A stretch of DNA of 64,000 bases from Myxocyprinus asiaticus (taxonomy: Eukaryota > Chordata > Actinopteri > Cypriniformes > Catostomidae): NCBI RefSeq assembly GCF_019703515.2, contig NC_059379.1, forward strand, positions 28,486,880 through 28,550,879, written 5' to 3'. Position numbers and translations under genes: made by a program. Of this stretch, positions 32,925 through 45,990 are shown piece after piece. A model generated the notes under the pieces. The model worked only from the letters and a program-made list of their open reading frames with translations, did no database searches and was not told the DNA's origin. The first letter of the stretch is position 1. Every line of letters begins with the position of its first letter.

Positions 32925-35110
32925 TCATCATTACTGATATCTCACCTATGACTGCACCATCACCAGCATTATCTTAAGCCAACACTGTATTTTTAACACT
33001 TCTACCATCATCATCACCACTGACATCTCATCCATGACATCACCAGAGCCATATCATAACCTTGTTATAACCACCACTGTCTCTTCCTAACTTCTGCCTT
33101 CATCATTATCATCATCAAGAACATCATTCCTGTACCATCAACAGCATCATAACATCATCATCACTAATGTCTCTACGACCAACTACATACGACCAACGAC
33201 CATTACCTCTACCATCATCATCATCACTTACATCTTATCCATGACATGATCAGCACCATCTCATAAGTTCATTACCAACACTGTCACTCTCAACCCCTCT
33301 ACCATAAAGTGTCATCTCATAACCTCAGACTCACCACCGTAACTTCATCATCATCACCACTGGTGTCTCAAAAATGATTGTACCATAACCAGCACCATCT
33401 CAAACCAACACTGTCTCTCCATCACCTCTACCATCCTTATTCTCATCAAGGTCATAAAGAATATCATCACCATTATTGCACCATCAATAGTGTCATCTCA
33501 TAACCTCATCATCAGTGATGTCTCAACTATAACTTTACCATCACCAGCACCATTTTAAAGCAACACAGTCCTTTTATCACCTCTACCATTATTATCACCA
33601 CTGACATGTCAACCATGACTGCATCATCATGAGTGACATCTCAAAACTTCATTACCAACATCACTGTCACTTCGACACCTCTATCATTATTATCAACCTC
33701 ATCCTCATCATCTCTGACATCTCATCCATGACTCCTAGCATCAACAGCACCTCTGTGACTTCATCACCTCTACCATCATCGAGAACATCATCATTATTGA
33801 CTTCTCAACCATGATCACATCATGAAGAGGATTACAACTGCAATTTCACCAGCATTATCTCAAGCCATCACTGTCCTTTCTTCACATCTACCATCATCAC
33901 CAATTTCATCCATGACATCACCAGCACCATCTCATAACCTCATCACCAGCACTGTCTCTTCATCACCTTTATGATCATTGTCATCAAGAACAACATCATC
34001 ATCATCAAGAACATCATCACCATTACCATCAACAGCTGTACCTTCATCACCTCTACCATCATCATCACCACTGACATCTCATCCATGACAACACAGCACC
34101 ATCTCATCATCCTCATAACCTCATCATCACTGATGTCTCAACTACAACTGCACCATCACAGCACCATCTTAAATCCAACACTGTCCCTTTATCACTTCTA
34201 CCATCATCACTACTGATATCTCATCCATGACTGCACTATCACCAGAACCATCTCATAACACCATCACCACCACTGTGCCTCTATCACCACTACATCACCA
34301 TCATCAAGAACATCATCACTGACATATCATTCATGACTGCACCATCACTAGTCCACTTCACCACCACTGACATCTCGTCCATGACAACACTAGCATCATC
34401 TCATAATCAACACTAGCATCATCTCATCACTGATGTCTCAATTAAAACTACACCATCACGGCACAATCTCAAATCGGACACAGTCCCTTCATCACCTCTA
34501 CCATCATCACCACCACTGTCCCTTCATCACTTCAACATCACCATAATCAAGAACATCCTCATAACTGACATGTCAATCATGACTGCACCATCACAAGTGA
34601 CATCTCATATTCTCATCATCACCACTGACATAACTCAAAACTTATGACTCATTACCAGCATCTCTGTCACTTCAACACCTCTACCATCATTATCATGAAC
34701 ATCATCATCATCATCACTGACATCTCAACCATGAAACAGCATCAGCAGCGTCATCTTACCACCTTATAATTGTTACTGTACCTGATCACCATCATCATCA
34801 CTGTCTTAACTACAACTGCAGAATCACCAGTACTGTCTCAAATTAACATCTTCATCACATCTACCATCATCATCAAGACTGATATCACCAGAGCTATTTC
34901 ATAACCTCATCATCACCACAACTGTCACATCATCACCTCTACCATCATCATCACCATCACTATTAAAAACATCACCATCACTGATTTCATAACTGTCGCT
35001 GCACCATCACTAGTACTATCTCATAACCTTATCACACCAGTCATTTCATTAACTCTACCATCATCATCATCACCGACATTTCAACCATGACTGCACTATT
35101 AGCAGCAGTT
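32925..35110. repeat. CAT/ATC-rich degenerate minisatellite, about 2.2 kb
   Basis: Imperfect CATCAT/CACCAT triplets are interleaved with recurring longer phrases: CTCTACCATCATCATCACCA, CTGACATCTCATCCATGAC, CACCATCTCATAACCTCATC and CAACACTGTC.CTTCATCACC. CTCTACCATCAT-like starts recur at irregular spacing of roughly 80-300 bp (33000, 33208, 33427, 33769, 34052, 34498, 34680, 34937, 35056). No long frame. It looks like a complex minisatellite that grew from a trinucleotide core. Confidence 0.85.
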
Positions 35111-36670
35111 GTAGCGAATAATGTCATGACCACCCATCACTGTCTCAGTGAACTGTTCAGCATACTCGTGTAGAGACATTTTCTATCAGTTTGCAGCAAA
35201 GTTTATGAGTGTGGCGGGACAATACTGGACACGAGTCACCCACTGCTTCCTTATTAGCACAAGCTTTCATCTTCTCTTCCTTTATTCACATCAAAGATAG
35301 GAAGCATCAAAGATAGGAAGCACTCCAAGTTAATAAAAAAAAGGGGCAGTTTTCTGTAAGAAATGTTTCCTTGAATAATCCTTGGTTGTGCCATTTGGAT
35401 CAGAGAGGGACATTTGGAGATTGTTGCATGGCCAAGCTCTGTCTTACCTCTTTCTGTCACCATCTCTTTTTTTATCTTAACCTCAGATCTTGAAGCCACA
35501 GAGCTCTACTGACATGTTAATGAAGCCCCTGAAAGATATGGAGAACTGATACATCTTAGGGGGAAAATAAAACATGTGCATTTAATTTAGCTTGCTTTGA
35601 GGCATGGCAGAGCTCCAGTGTGTCTCTGACTCCATACTGGGTCTTGCTTGATAAGGTCGAGTTGAGTTTTTCGCTTTGGCTGCTTCTTGATCACATTGTG
35701 CAGGGTTATAGTAGCTTGATTCCTCCTGTGGATTCATTAGGTTCCTTTGTTGGTTCTTAAACATAGCTATAACCCAGCAGGCTTGGTGGATTCCTGCAGT
35801 TTTGGACTCCTATTGTCTCACTTCTTTTCCATGTCACTCTCCCTCTCCTTCCTTTCTCTCGCAGAGGTCTATTTGTCAGCTAGAAACAAAGCTCCAGTCT
35901 GAAGATGAAATGTGCATTTTTGAACAGTGTGTCGGGGTTCCTGTTGCAAACACATTGGACCTGCTGTGAAAGACTTGAACTAGAACAAAAACTCCTTCAT
36001 TTCTGGGTAAACCATCACTTCATCCTTAAAGAAACTTCACAGTCAAATTTCAATTACCTATCAGCAAGCTGTCTGCAAATGAATCAAAATTAAAACAGTT
36101 GAATGAAGCACCTTCAGAGATGCAAGGTTATTTTGGTGATGTCTGAATGCTGTACAGGGTTAAACCTTTCATCACCATTACTATAATTTCCATGTTTGGC
36201 ACAAAACACCTGCAGACTTTTATTCACAGGGAAGAGGTCAGATGTCTCGAGAACAAAATTACCTCCATGCTAAATGTCACTGGAGTGAAAGAAACAGAAA
36301 ATAGGGGGTAGACATCTAAAGAGTGCTCTTTTGTTGCTGAAAGGCCCTGTTGTAACCTCTGTCAGCTAGAGTGCAGCCACTGATGCAGAGGTTGTGCTAC
36401 TTTTGTCAGGGTGTAATTACAGTTATCGCAAGGCAGCTCTGTATTGATACTGCTCCAACATTCTGGTTAGGGTTTATTCTAAAGCCCAAACCCTAAATAT
36501 TAATCTTATGCAATTAAATCAGCCCAGACTACTTAAAGTCAGGCTCTTTTCAAACTGTTTTTCATGTAATTTCAGTCTAAAAGGCTTGATGAAATGGTTT
36601 AAAAAGCAGTTTCCTATCATGTGTTGTCATGTCTCCTACTCAAACAAGAAGTTTGGATGGGTCATTTCGA
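35111..36670. other. Non-coding stretch
   Basis: No recognisable gene. A possible splice acceptor (CTTTCTCTCGCAG, 35853-35865) precedes a short open stretch, but no supported exon is claimed. Confidence 0.5.
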
Positions 36671-36677
36671 AGGGCTC

Positions 36678-36679
36678 AT

Positions 36680-36724
<45 letters not shown>
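36678..36724. repeat. (TA)n microsatellite beside the Tc1-like element
   Basis: About 46 bp of TA dinucleotides running into a TACACATATACACACATACA stretch. Tc1 elements insert at TA, so the position may be no accident. Confidence 0.95.
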
Positions 36725-36738
<14 letters not shown>

Positions 36739-36746
36739 TACAGTGT

Positions 36747-38252
36747 ATATAAACTCAGCAAAAAAGAAACATCCTCTCATTTTAAACTGCTTTTATTTTC
36801 AGCAAAATTAACATATGTAAATATTTGTATGAACATAAAAAGATTCAACAACTAAGACATAAACTGAACAAGTTTCACAGACATGTGACTAACAGAAATG
36901 GAATAATGTGTCCCTGAACAAAGGGGGGGTCAAAATCAAAAGTTACAGTCAGTATCTGGTGTGGCCATCAGCTGCATTAAGTACTGCAGTGCATCTCCTC
37001 ATCATGGACTGCACCAGATTTGACAGTTCTTGCTGTGAGATGTTACTCCACTCTTCCAACAAGGCACTTGCAATTTCCTGGACATTTCTGGGGGGAATGG
37101 CCCTAGCCCTCACCCTCCGATCCAACAGGTCCCAGACGTGCTCAATGGGATTGAGATCTGGGCTCTTCGCTGGCCATGGCACAACACTGACATTCCTGTC
37201 TTGCAGGAAATCACGCAAAGAATGAGCAGTATGGTTGGTGGCATTGTCATGCTGGAGGGTCATGTCAGGATGATCCTGCAGGAAGGGTACCACATGAGGG
37301 AGGAAGATGTCTTCCCTGTAACGCACAGCGTTGAGATTGCCTGCAATGACAACAAGCTCAGTCCAATAATGCTGTGACACACCACCCCAGACCATGACGG
37401 ACCCTCCACATCCAAATCGATCCCACTCCAGAGTACAGGCCTCGGTGTAACGCTCATTCCTTCGACAATAAACGTGAGTCCGACCATCAACCCTGGTGAG
37501 ACAAAACCGCGACTCGTCAGTGAAGAGCATTTTTTGCCAGTCCTGTAAGGTCCAGCAAAGGTGGGTTTGTGCCCATAGGCGACGTTGTTGCCGGTGATGT
37601 CTGGTAAGGACCTGCCTTACAACAGGCCTACAAGCCCTCAGTCTAGCCTCTCTCAGCCTACTGTGGACAGTCTGAGCACTGATGGAGGGATTGTGCATTC
37701 CTGGTGTAACTCCGGCAGTTGTTGTTGCCATCCTTTACCTGTCCCGCAGGTGTGATGTTCGAATGTACCGATCCTGTACAGGTGTTGTTACACGTGGTCT
37801 GCCACTGTGAGGACGATCAGCTGTCCTTCCTGTCTCCCTGTAGTGCTGTCTTAGGCATCTCATAGTACGGACATTGCAATTTATTGCCCTGGCCACGTTT
37901 GCAGTCCTCATGCCTCCATGCAGCATACCTAAGGTCCGTTCACGCAGATGAGCAGGGACCCTGGGCATCTTTCTTTTGGTGTTTTTCAGAGTCAGTAGAA
38001 AGGTCTCTTTATTGTCCTAAGTTTTTATAACTGTGACCTTAATTGCCTGCCGTCTGTAAGCTATTAGTTTCTTAACGACCGTTCCACAGGTGCATGTTAA
38101 TAAAAAATTTTATGGTTCATTTAACAAGCATGGAAAACATTGTTTAAACCCTTTACAATAAAAATCTGTAAAGTTATTTGGATTTCTACAAAATTATCTT
38201 TAAAATACAGTGTCCTGAAAAAGGGACATTTTTTTTTTTTGCTGAGATTATG
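36747..38252 (-). mobile_element. Tc1/mariner (Tc1-like) DNA transposon, about 1.5 kb
   Basis: Left end ATATAAACTCAGCAAAAAAG and reversed right end ATAATCTCAGCAAAAAAAAA form the inverted tips, both next to TA. Inwards the right side has GTCCCTTTTTCAGGACACTG (reversed), partly matched by the weaker left copy. A single long transposase gene lies on the - strand. The architecture and length are those of fish Tc1-like elements. The copy looks relatively young because the gene is almost intact. Confidence 0.9.
36949..37968 (-). pseudogene. Tc1-like transposase, full length with one in-frame stop
   Basis: The enzyme would cut and paste the element at TA sites. From ATG at 37968 the frame runs 339 residues with a single TAA at codon 78 (37737-37735); no other break is seen. 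The N-terminus (HLRERTLGMLHGGMRTANVA ... ETGRTADRPHSGRPRVTT) is the paired helix-turn-helix region with the GRPR motif. The catalytic triad is present: LFTDESRF (Asp about 151), LQHDNATNH (Asp about 241) and SPDLNPIEHVW (Glu about 276), giving DD34E spacing. Length is normal for the family. The stop sits between the DNA-binding and catalytic halves (HLRDR, stop, RMATTTAG), most simply a Tyr TAC changed to TAA. Confidence 0.9.
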
Positions 38253-38561
38253 TAGTCAACAGGATTTAGTTTAATCACAGCTATGAACCATGATTTGCTA
38301 CTTGCTGGTCCATCTCCCCTCTGTAGAGAATTTGATTAATTTGATGGACAAAAATATTTGTAGTGCAGCATGAGTCATCAATAGATTTGGTCCGTTTTCC
38401 CAGAAGAGAGAGACTGTGAAATGTATTTGTGTATATCTCTTAAAAGTATTTTTGTCAGCATTTAGGAGTGCACTGGCATATAGATGACCTCAAAGCAAAC
38501 ACACATGGACCAAAAGCCACAAAACTCTCATTTTGAATTCATGATATATATAAGCCTACTG

Positions 38562-38626
<65 letters not shown>
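38562..38626. repeat. (TA)n microsatellite
   Basis: About 64 bp of pure TA dinucleotides. Confidence 0.95.
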
Positions 38627-38627
<1 letters not shown>

Positions 38628-40328
38628 CTGACAACAATGACATCATAGTAATATCTGCTTACAGAACTGTGATTTGTCTTCTTGCTTACAATTTGCAGAC
38701 TGAATTGTGATTAGTGTTGTTTTCCTTTAATTTGTTTGGCCTGTTAACCGCATAGTGTGACCAGACGTCCCAATAAATTCAGGACAGCCCCGATCTTACG
38801 AGCCGAGTACGCCATTTGTGTCGAGACGCCATTTGTCCCAGTAATTAGTCTTTGCTTTAGTTGTTATAAATATTTTAAAGACTGCTCTTTCTAGCATAAG
38901 AAACCACAATATTGTAAAATAATGCAAATTTGATTATTATGTTGTTTTGGGTATTTGTAGGTAAAACTGAAGATTAGAGCTATTGAAAAATGTTAGACCA
39001 GTTCTCATACCTACAGAAATGTTTTTTTTTTTTTTTTTCTTTTTTTATTCTTTTAATTAAATGTTGGCTTTTTTTTTTTTTTTTTGTAACTTTTATTGAT
39101 AGCTACTGTAGGTTTTAGGAGCTTGTTTTCTTGTTAAAAATCATATGAATGTGTAAGTAAAAGTGTACATTTTAGCTGCTGTAACATTTTGTTAATCACT
39201 TTTTAGCTCTTTAAAGTTAAAGCTTGCATTGGCCACATAAGTGCAATGGTTCAACATGTCAGAGCATGTGCGCTCACTGTTAGGCCGCAGCTCTGACTGT
39301 CCACATTCACATTTTAGGATCAGGAATTTAATGGATTAGCCTTTAGTTCAGTGTCACTAAGTCAGATCTTATACAAACCATTTCTTTGCTTCACTGCTGC
39401 AGTGAGTTGTAGTTCTAAAGCCATTCCAATTCACTTTTAGATCCGCTTATCTTCACTCTCCTTTCTTGGAAATTCACTCTCTAGGAGCTTAAATGGAAGT
39501 CGCATGCTACATCCTAACATAAAATTAAGACAAGATGCAAAGGTTAGCTTTTGAGCACGCATGCATTTCATCTCTGTTCTATTCCAGTTGCATTCCATCA
39601 GCGTCACATCAGGTTTAAGGGTTTGTTGAGTGGTTTACAAATCAACCCAGATGTTTCAGATGAGCCATACATGGCATGGACTCAAATGACTGTTTTGAAA
39701 CTACAGTTCTTATTCACATAACAATAACTTTTTTGTGTTCTGTTGGAATTTACTTGTTTTTAATGTTTGGGGTAACTTTCAAATTAATCTCTTATTTTCC
39801 CTTAAAATTCTTAATGAAGTTCCTCTGACCAAATAAAAGTTCAGTAGACAGATATTATTGAAGCTGTAATTTTACCACAAAAAAGGCATGCTCTGTCCAG
39901 AAATGTGGCTGGTGTCCATTCTAGTAATGTTGTTAATGTTTTAGGTCAATTTGAACCTGGCAAAAATACATTGTAGTAAAAGACTATGGGAATAAATTAA
40001 AATAACTGGAAAGATTGCATCCCTATATGGTATACAATTCAGATAATCTAATCAAGTGAAAATTCATTGTATTATTTTATGTTTTATATCTGGGGTCTCT
40101 GAGACCTCAAACATTAGTAATGCAACTTTTTTAAAGGGGGTTTTTGAAGCATGAATTTAAGTTGAAATAAAAAAGGAATCACTCTAAATATTAGGAAAGT
40201 TAATGTATTTGAGACTCCAAACAGAACTTTGGAGTTAATACATGCTAATTAATGTAAAGCCAAATACACTAAAAACCACACGTGTAAAACATATGCAATG
40301 GATCATTAACATAACCCTTGCCTTTGCC

Positions 40329-40330
<2 letters not shown>

Positions 40331-40386
<56 letters not shown>
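40331..40386. repeat. (CA)n microsatellite
   Basis: About 54 bp of pure CA dinucleotides. Confidence 0.95.
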
Positions 40387-40388
<2 letters not shown>

Positions 40389-42216
40389 TGTAAGAGGATC
40401 AAAGAGTGGTACGGAGCAGTGGGATATGATGCGATACAGTCTAATAAGATGCATCAAAAATCCAATGGTACTTGTTACTGTGTGTTGACATGAAGAGGTT
40501 AAGCTTGAAGATCAATGATCTTAAGTCAGTGTGTGCGTGTGCCTGGTCAATGCTTTCTGTTGCAGAGTCCTTTGGGAAAATGCTGGGCTGATTTTAGTTT
40601 GTGCCTGCAGTTCATTAAGTTAAGTGCAACTAAACACGATGAATAATCTTGTGAAATATGGTCAGCATCATTAAATTTGGCTGGAGGATTTGTTTACACT
40701 TTCTATCTTGGCTTTTTGTTTTAACACTTGGAAGGTACTGTATATTGAACTTTTTGCTCAAAGTAATTTTAAGCAAAGCACTTTCACCCTTCTGCCAAGA
40801 TATCCTAACTAATCTGAAAACAAACAGCTGGTCCTTTGAAAACAAATCAAACCTGCATCAATATATGGATTATGCTCAAGAAAAGAAAATTGTGTTTGCT
40901 CTTTTCGCTATGTCGAAATTACAGAGGAAAACATGACACCTACCCTATGTTTATCATTCAGATATCTACTTTTTCCTCTTTAGTTTTCTTCAGAGGTAAA
41001 TCTAGGTAAAGGTTAAATGGCCAAAATGTGGTCAGTTTAATCTAGTGTGTATAATAAAGCGTGCTCTCTAATCTCCTATTATGCATGCATGGAGCTGCTA
41101 GTATGACTGTGCATGCCAGCACTCAATTAACCACACGTATGCACACTTAATCTCTAACAAACACTATCCTGCTGCAGTGTGTCGTAGTAGATTACCAGCC
41201 ATTTGATCTTATATTGACATCTCATGTAGTAAAAGAGACTGTAACTCTCCATATTGATCTTGTTCATCATCTGAACCCTGTTTTTTGCCAAAAGTAAGTA
41301 GAGTTGCAGTTCAATATATGCTACAGAGAAACTGTATGACTGCCGCTCATAAGACAACTGTGTGACAGTGGTTTAACAGCTTTTTAATTATTCATTTAAA
41401 ACAGCATGTTTAATTTTGAAGAGTTGAAGAATCCTATAACAGCATTCTCCTACTGTCATTAGTTTCAGATTAATTTGTAGTATTTATTTTAGCCATTTTA
41501 CTGTAGTTGAGCATAACTCATTTTTTATAATTATACTGTTTAGTTTTTCTTAACATTTAAAGTAAGGCTGTCAATTTAACATGTTAATTCAGTGCAATTA
41601 AAATGCATTGGAATTTCACCAAACACAATTACATATTCAGGTCTTTAGAGACCTGGCACTTATATGTATCACAAATTGATTTACAAAATGCCTAGATAGC
41701 GTAAAATTGTCAAAGCATTTTCAAGACAATTAGAAAATAACAGAAGAGAATATATTCAGATTTTTTTAAATTTTTTTTTTTTTTTTCATACTGTGTATCA
41801 AAGAGATGATGCAACAAATATAGAACAGGATTCATTACTTCCACACTGAAATTTCATGAGTTGCAACTGGCTGTCAAACACATACTGAGCTACACGTAAT
41901 ACATAAGCTTCACATAAGTATTTTCCCTGTCACTTATTAATTCTAAATAGATGCCCAATTTACATAATTTCAGTAGTACACCCAAATGACAATAGCCAAA
42001 TCATGCTGTTCATGTATTCTACTTGCTATAGTTTACTTCCATGTTGTTTCTTTATCAAATAGCAATGTTAAATCTAAATCAAATCAATCACTAAAACAAC
42101 AGTGCCACCTTGAGTAATAAATAGCATGTATAATATGTATTTGTACATGCATATGGGATACTGATAATTCACCATTATTGTACAGAAATCAATGTGATAC
42201 AATATTTATTTTATAT

Positions 42217-42217
42217 A

Positions 42218-42281
<64 letters not shown>
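42217..42281. repeat. (TA)n microsatellite followed by a T-rich tract
   Basis: About 64 bp of TA dinucleotides, then about 30 bp almost all T to 42312. Confidence 0.95.
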
Positions 42282-42289
<8 letters not shown>

Positions 42290-42465
42290 TTTTATTTTTT
42301 ATTTTTTTTATTTGTGTCACACTATTTATTAGAGAAATATTGAAGTATACTGAAAAGGTGTGGGCACAAGTCCAAAACAATGGAGGTACAGGGGTTGGAA
42401 TAAACTTGTCTTAATGAACTTGTCTTAATTTAATTTAAGACTTTTATTAACTTTTAATAAAAGTT

Positions 42466-44690
42466 AAGTCACTTTTATTGTCACACAACCATATACACAA
42501 GTGCAATAGTGTGTGAAATTCTTGGGTGCAGTTCCGAGCAACATAGCAGTCGTGACAGTGATGAGACATATACCAATCTAAAATAAACATCAAATTTACA
42601 CAACACAATTTAAAATCTAATATACACATAATTACACACAATGCAATATACAAATAATAACATACAATGTACATTATACAATACACACAATATAGAATAC
42701 ACATTATACAATAAAAAAAATAGTATATATATTATATATAAAATGTACAGTAGGTTGTATTGTACCGCACTGACATTCAGGCTGTCGGTTGATAGTCAGT
42801 TGCCAGTGTGTTGTTAAGAGAATATAATTTATGACAGTCCAGTGTGAGATAATAAGATTAATAAAGTGCAGTGCAGATGTATATTGATCGTGAGAGATCA
42901 AGAGTTCAAAAGTCTGATTGCTTGGGGGAAGAAGCTGTAATGAAGTCGGCTGGTGCGGGTCCTGATGCTGCGATACCGCCTGCCTGATGGTAGCTGTGAG
43001 AGCAGCCCATGGCACGGGTGGCTGGAGTCTCTGATGATCCTCCGACCTTTTTTCACACACCGCCTGGTGTATATGTCCTGGAGGGAGGGAAGCTTACCTC
43101 CGATGATGTGTCTGGCAGTTCGCACCACCCTTTGCAGGGCTTTGCGTTTGTGGGCGGTGCTATTGCCGTACCAGCTGGAGATGCAGCAAGTCAGGATGCT
43201 CTCCACAGTGCTGGTGTAGAACATTCCAAACTTCCTCAGCCATCTCAGGAAGAAGAGGCACTGATGAGTCTTCTTCACAACGGCCTCAGTGTGGACGGAC
43301 CATGTGAGTTCCTCAGTGATGTGGATACCCAGGAACTTGAAGCTGCTGACTCTCTCCACTGGTGCTCTTATTCCCTTTAAAGTCCATGATGATATTAATT
43401 CCCTGCCACATGCTTCTAGGGTTGGTGGTGTTAAACTGTCCTTCAGTCTTGTTCCTGTACTGGCGTTTTGCTGCTCTGATAGTTTTCGGAGGGCATAACT
43501 GGCTTGTTTATGCATTAAGTGCCGCGCGAACATCACTATTAATACAAGATTTCTGGTTCGGGTAGATCCGTATTGTTTTGGACAGAACAACATCCTCTAC
43601 GCACTTTCTAATGAAACACGTTACACTATCAGCATAAACCTCGATATCGTCATCAGAGGCAGACCGGAACATTTCCCAGTCTGCGTGATTAAAACAGTCT
43701 TGTAGCATAGAGTCTGATTGGTCCGACCAGCACTGGATCGTTCTGAGGGTGGGTGCTTCCTGTTTCAGTTTCTGCCTGTAAGCGGGCAGAAGCAAAATGG
43801 AAGAGTGGTCCGATTTGCCAAATGGTGGGCAGGGGAGGGATTTGTAGCCATCCCGGAAGGGAGAGTAGCAATGGTCCAAAACCCGGTCCCCTCGTGTGTT
43901 GAAACTGATGTGCTGGTGGTATTTTGGTGCAATTGATTTAAAATCGGCTTTGTTAAAGTCCCCGGTCACAATGAATGCAGCCTCAGGGTGCGCGGTTTCC
44001 TGCTTGCTTATAATCCCGTACAGTTCCTTGAGTGCCTGGTTTGTGTCGGCTTGTGGGGGATGTACACAGCTGGGATAATGACCGCTGTGAATTCCCTCGG
44101 TAGCCATAATGGTCAACACAGAAGCATGAGAAATTCCAGATCAGGAGAGCAGAAAGACTTGATAGAATGTACGTTCATCTGATCACACCAGGATTTGTTG
44201 ATCATAAAACATACACCACCACCTCTGCTTTTACCTGAGAGGTCTTTCGCTCTGTCCGCTCGGTGCACGGAGAACCCCGTGGGTTTGATAGCTGAGTCTG
44301 GAATCTCTGCAGACATCCAAGTTTCTGTAAGGCAGGTAATGCAGCAGTCCCTCATCTCTCATTGGAAAGCGATCCATGCTCTCAGCTCGCAGAGCTTGTT
44401 GTCCAGAGACTGAACATTTGCCAGTAGAATACTGGGTAGCGGGGGTCGATTTGCACGACGTCTTACTCTGCACGACGCCGGCTCTGTTTCCCCTTTTCCT
44501 TCTGCGTTTCCGCGGTCAGGCAGCCCAGACAAAGTGCTCCGCTGGCGTGTTTGTAAACAGCGGGTCGTCATTGAGGAATTTGAAGTCCGGTTTACGCTGT
44601 GTAATTGCAGAACCAATGTCCAAAAATGTTTGTCCGTCATAGACATGAGGTCCCTGGTCACTAAAAACCCAAGGTTTAAATAAAAAATAA
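42466..44690 (-). mobile_element. LINE copy 2, inverted, 5'-truncated and internally deleted
   Basis: Same family as 2530-5888 in opposite orientation. Tail GTGACAATAAAAGTGACTT reads out at 42466-42485 on the - strand. The 5' part begins around 44650 (ACATTTTTGGACATTGGTTC), matching copy 1 from about 2660. It lies inside the hAT-like element at 41563-44921. Confidence 0.8.
42898..44440 (-). pseudogene. LINE ORF2 of copy 2 with the reverse transcriptase core deleted
   Basis: The endonuclease part is readable: CLTETWMSAEIPDSAI (44340-44290), VTGDFNKADFKSIAPKY (frame 44119-43508) and GKSDHSSILLLPAYR. After SDVRAALNA the match changes frame and runs into WTLKGI, where GGGAATAAGAGCACCAGTGG (about 43380-43360) joins two points that are about 1 kb apart in copy 1 (near 3938 and 4954). 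Reverse transcriptase motifs A, B and C are therefore absent. The C-terminal domain follows (VSSFKFLGIHITEELTWSVH to PSGRRYRSIRTRTSRL). It cannot make an active enzyme. Confidence 0.8.
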
Positions 44691-44929
44691 CACGTTAAAA
44701 ATATTTATGCAATTAATCACAGCCCCTGACAGTACGTAAATTCCGTAAAAAAGAATATTCCTACTCATGGAGCAATTCATGCATAAAGTGCGACCTTCAT
44801 GTTTTTGCAAGTTGCAGTCAACAGGAGGCCGTTAGCGCAACACCAGCTGATTAACTGCGGTGTATTAATCGTATACCATGTAATTCATTTTATAAAAAAC
44901 TGTAATCAATTGACTGCCTTAATTTAAAG

Positions 44930-45990
44930 TGATTGAGGGTGGAATTCACTAGCAATTAATTGTGCATGCTGATAGCATTGTTTATGTGCACCGTTGATCA
45001 CCATTTGATGAATTACTGCTGCCAAAGATCACTTGAAAATGTATAAAACATCTCTCTACAAAATTCTGTTTACCTCCAGCTTTCCTTGGGTGGTCACATT
45101 TGCATAGAAAGGAATATTTCTGCCTAAACTAAGGGCAATGACTCAATTTGCTGTAAATATAGCTGGCGCAGCGCTAGTGCAGCGCATATATAGAACCTGT
45201 TTAAGTTAGACTGCAGATGGTTACTGAATAAGACACAGGATATTGTGCTGAAATTCTGCATGATAAAGTGGTGCAACTGTTTAGGGAATTCACCCCTGAT
45301 TACTTTTTTTAATTCATTTATTGTGTTGTTGAATGCATGGAGTCCTGAGACAAATAGGAAGGAATTTATTTTAGGCCTCAAGCCAAGAAAATGACTCTTT
45401 TTGTAATAGAGATTTGGTCCATTTCTGAGCAGCCTTCACGCAGATTTTGTAGGTGAATTTGAATTGATGAGAGAGATAAGATGTCTTCATTTCTTGTCTA
45501 GAGTGCATGAGTGATTATGTTGGAGGATGGGAGAAAGGGAACAACTTGTTTTATGGATGGAAGTGGAGTATAGATTTCACTGGTGGAGCAGCTAGAGGGA
45601 GACAATTGTAATGAATCTCTCAATGTGATAACACTGCATGTGCTTTGCTATAATACATCATAGCTTGAGGGAACATTTAGCACCACCGTTGGTCCCCGAG
45701 CATTTCACATAGCAAGCATTTAGATGTGTAAATGTGTTCACCTAGAGTTTATGCTTGAAGAATATTTCAAACAAGAACAGTGTGTGTTCCTGGGAATCAT
45801 ACTGTGCTAGTCAGTTACAGTACCTGAAGGCAGCTCTGCAATGGGTTCTAATGACAATACAGTGGGAAGGTGGCCTTTAAGATGTACCAGTTGTCATTGA
45901 AGACTGAATTCTGAATGCAGAACTGAATCTGTTAGGCTACCCTTTTTGCATGTGTACAACAAATCTTCAAAAAATAATTATATGCAATAA
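44930..45990. other. Non-coding stretch
   Basis: No coding or repeat structure recognised. Confidence 0.55.

Larger units (their letters stand above)
38253..41554. other. Non-coding stretch with microsatellites
   Basis: Besides the (TA)n and (CA)n tracts listed separately and T tracts near 39020-39090, nothing is recognised. Confidence 0.55.
41563..44921. mobile_element. hAT-like element with perfect 8-bp target duplication, carrying a nested LINE
   Basis: TAAGGCTGTCAATT at 41563 matches the reversed right end TAAGGCAGTCAATT (44921) at 13 of 14 positions. ATTTAAAG flanks both sides exactly (41555-41562 and 44922-44929). Inner subterminal copies of the same theme occur (GCAATTAATCACAGCCCC near 44708). 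Without the nested LINE the element would be about 1.1 kb and has no transposase frame, so it is a non-autonomous element. Confidence 0.8.

Noticed and set aside
35853..36100. Possible exon after a TCTCTCGCAG acceptor
   Set aside because: No matching donor at a sensible distance with a clear frame, and no recognisable protein.
36908..37225. 105-codon + strand frame in the Tc1-like element
   Set aside because: Antisense to the transposase gene and unlike any protein I know.
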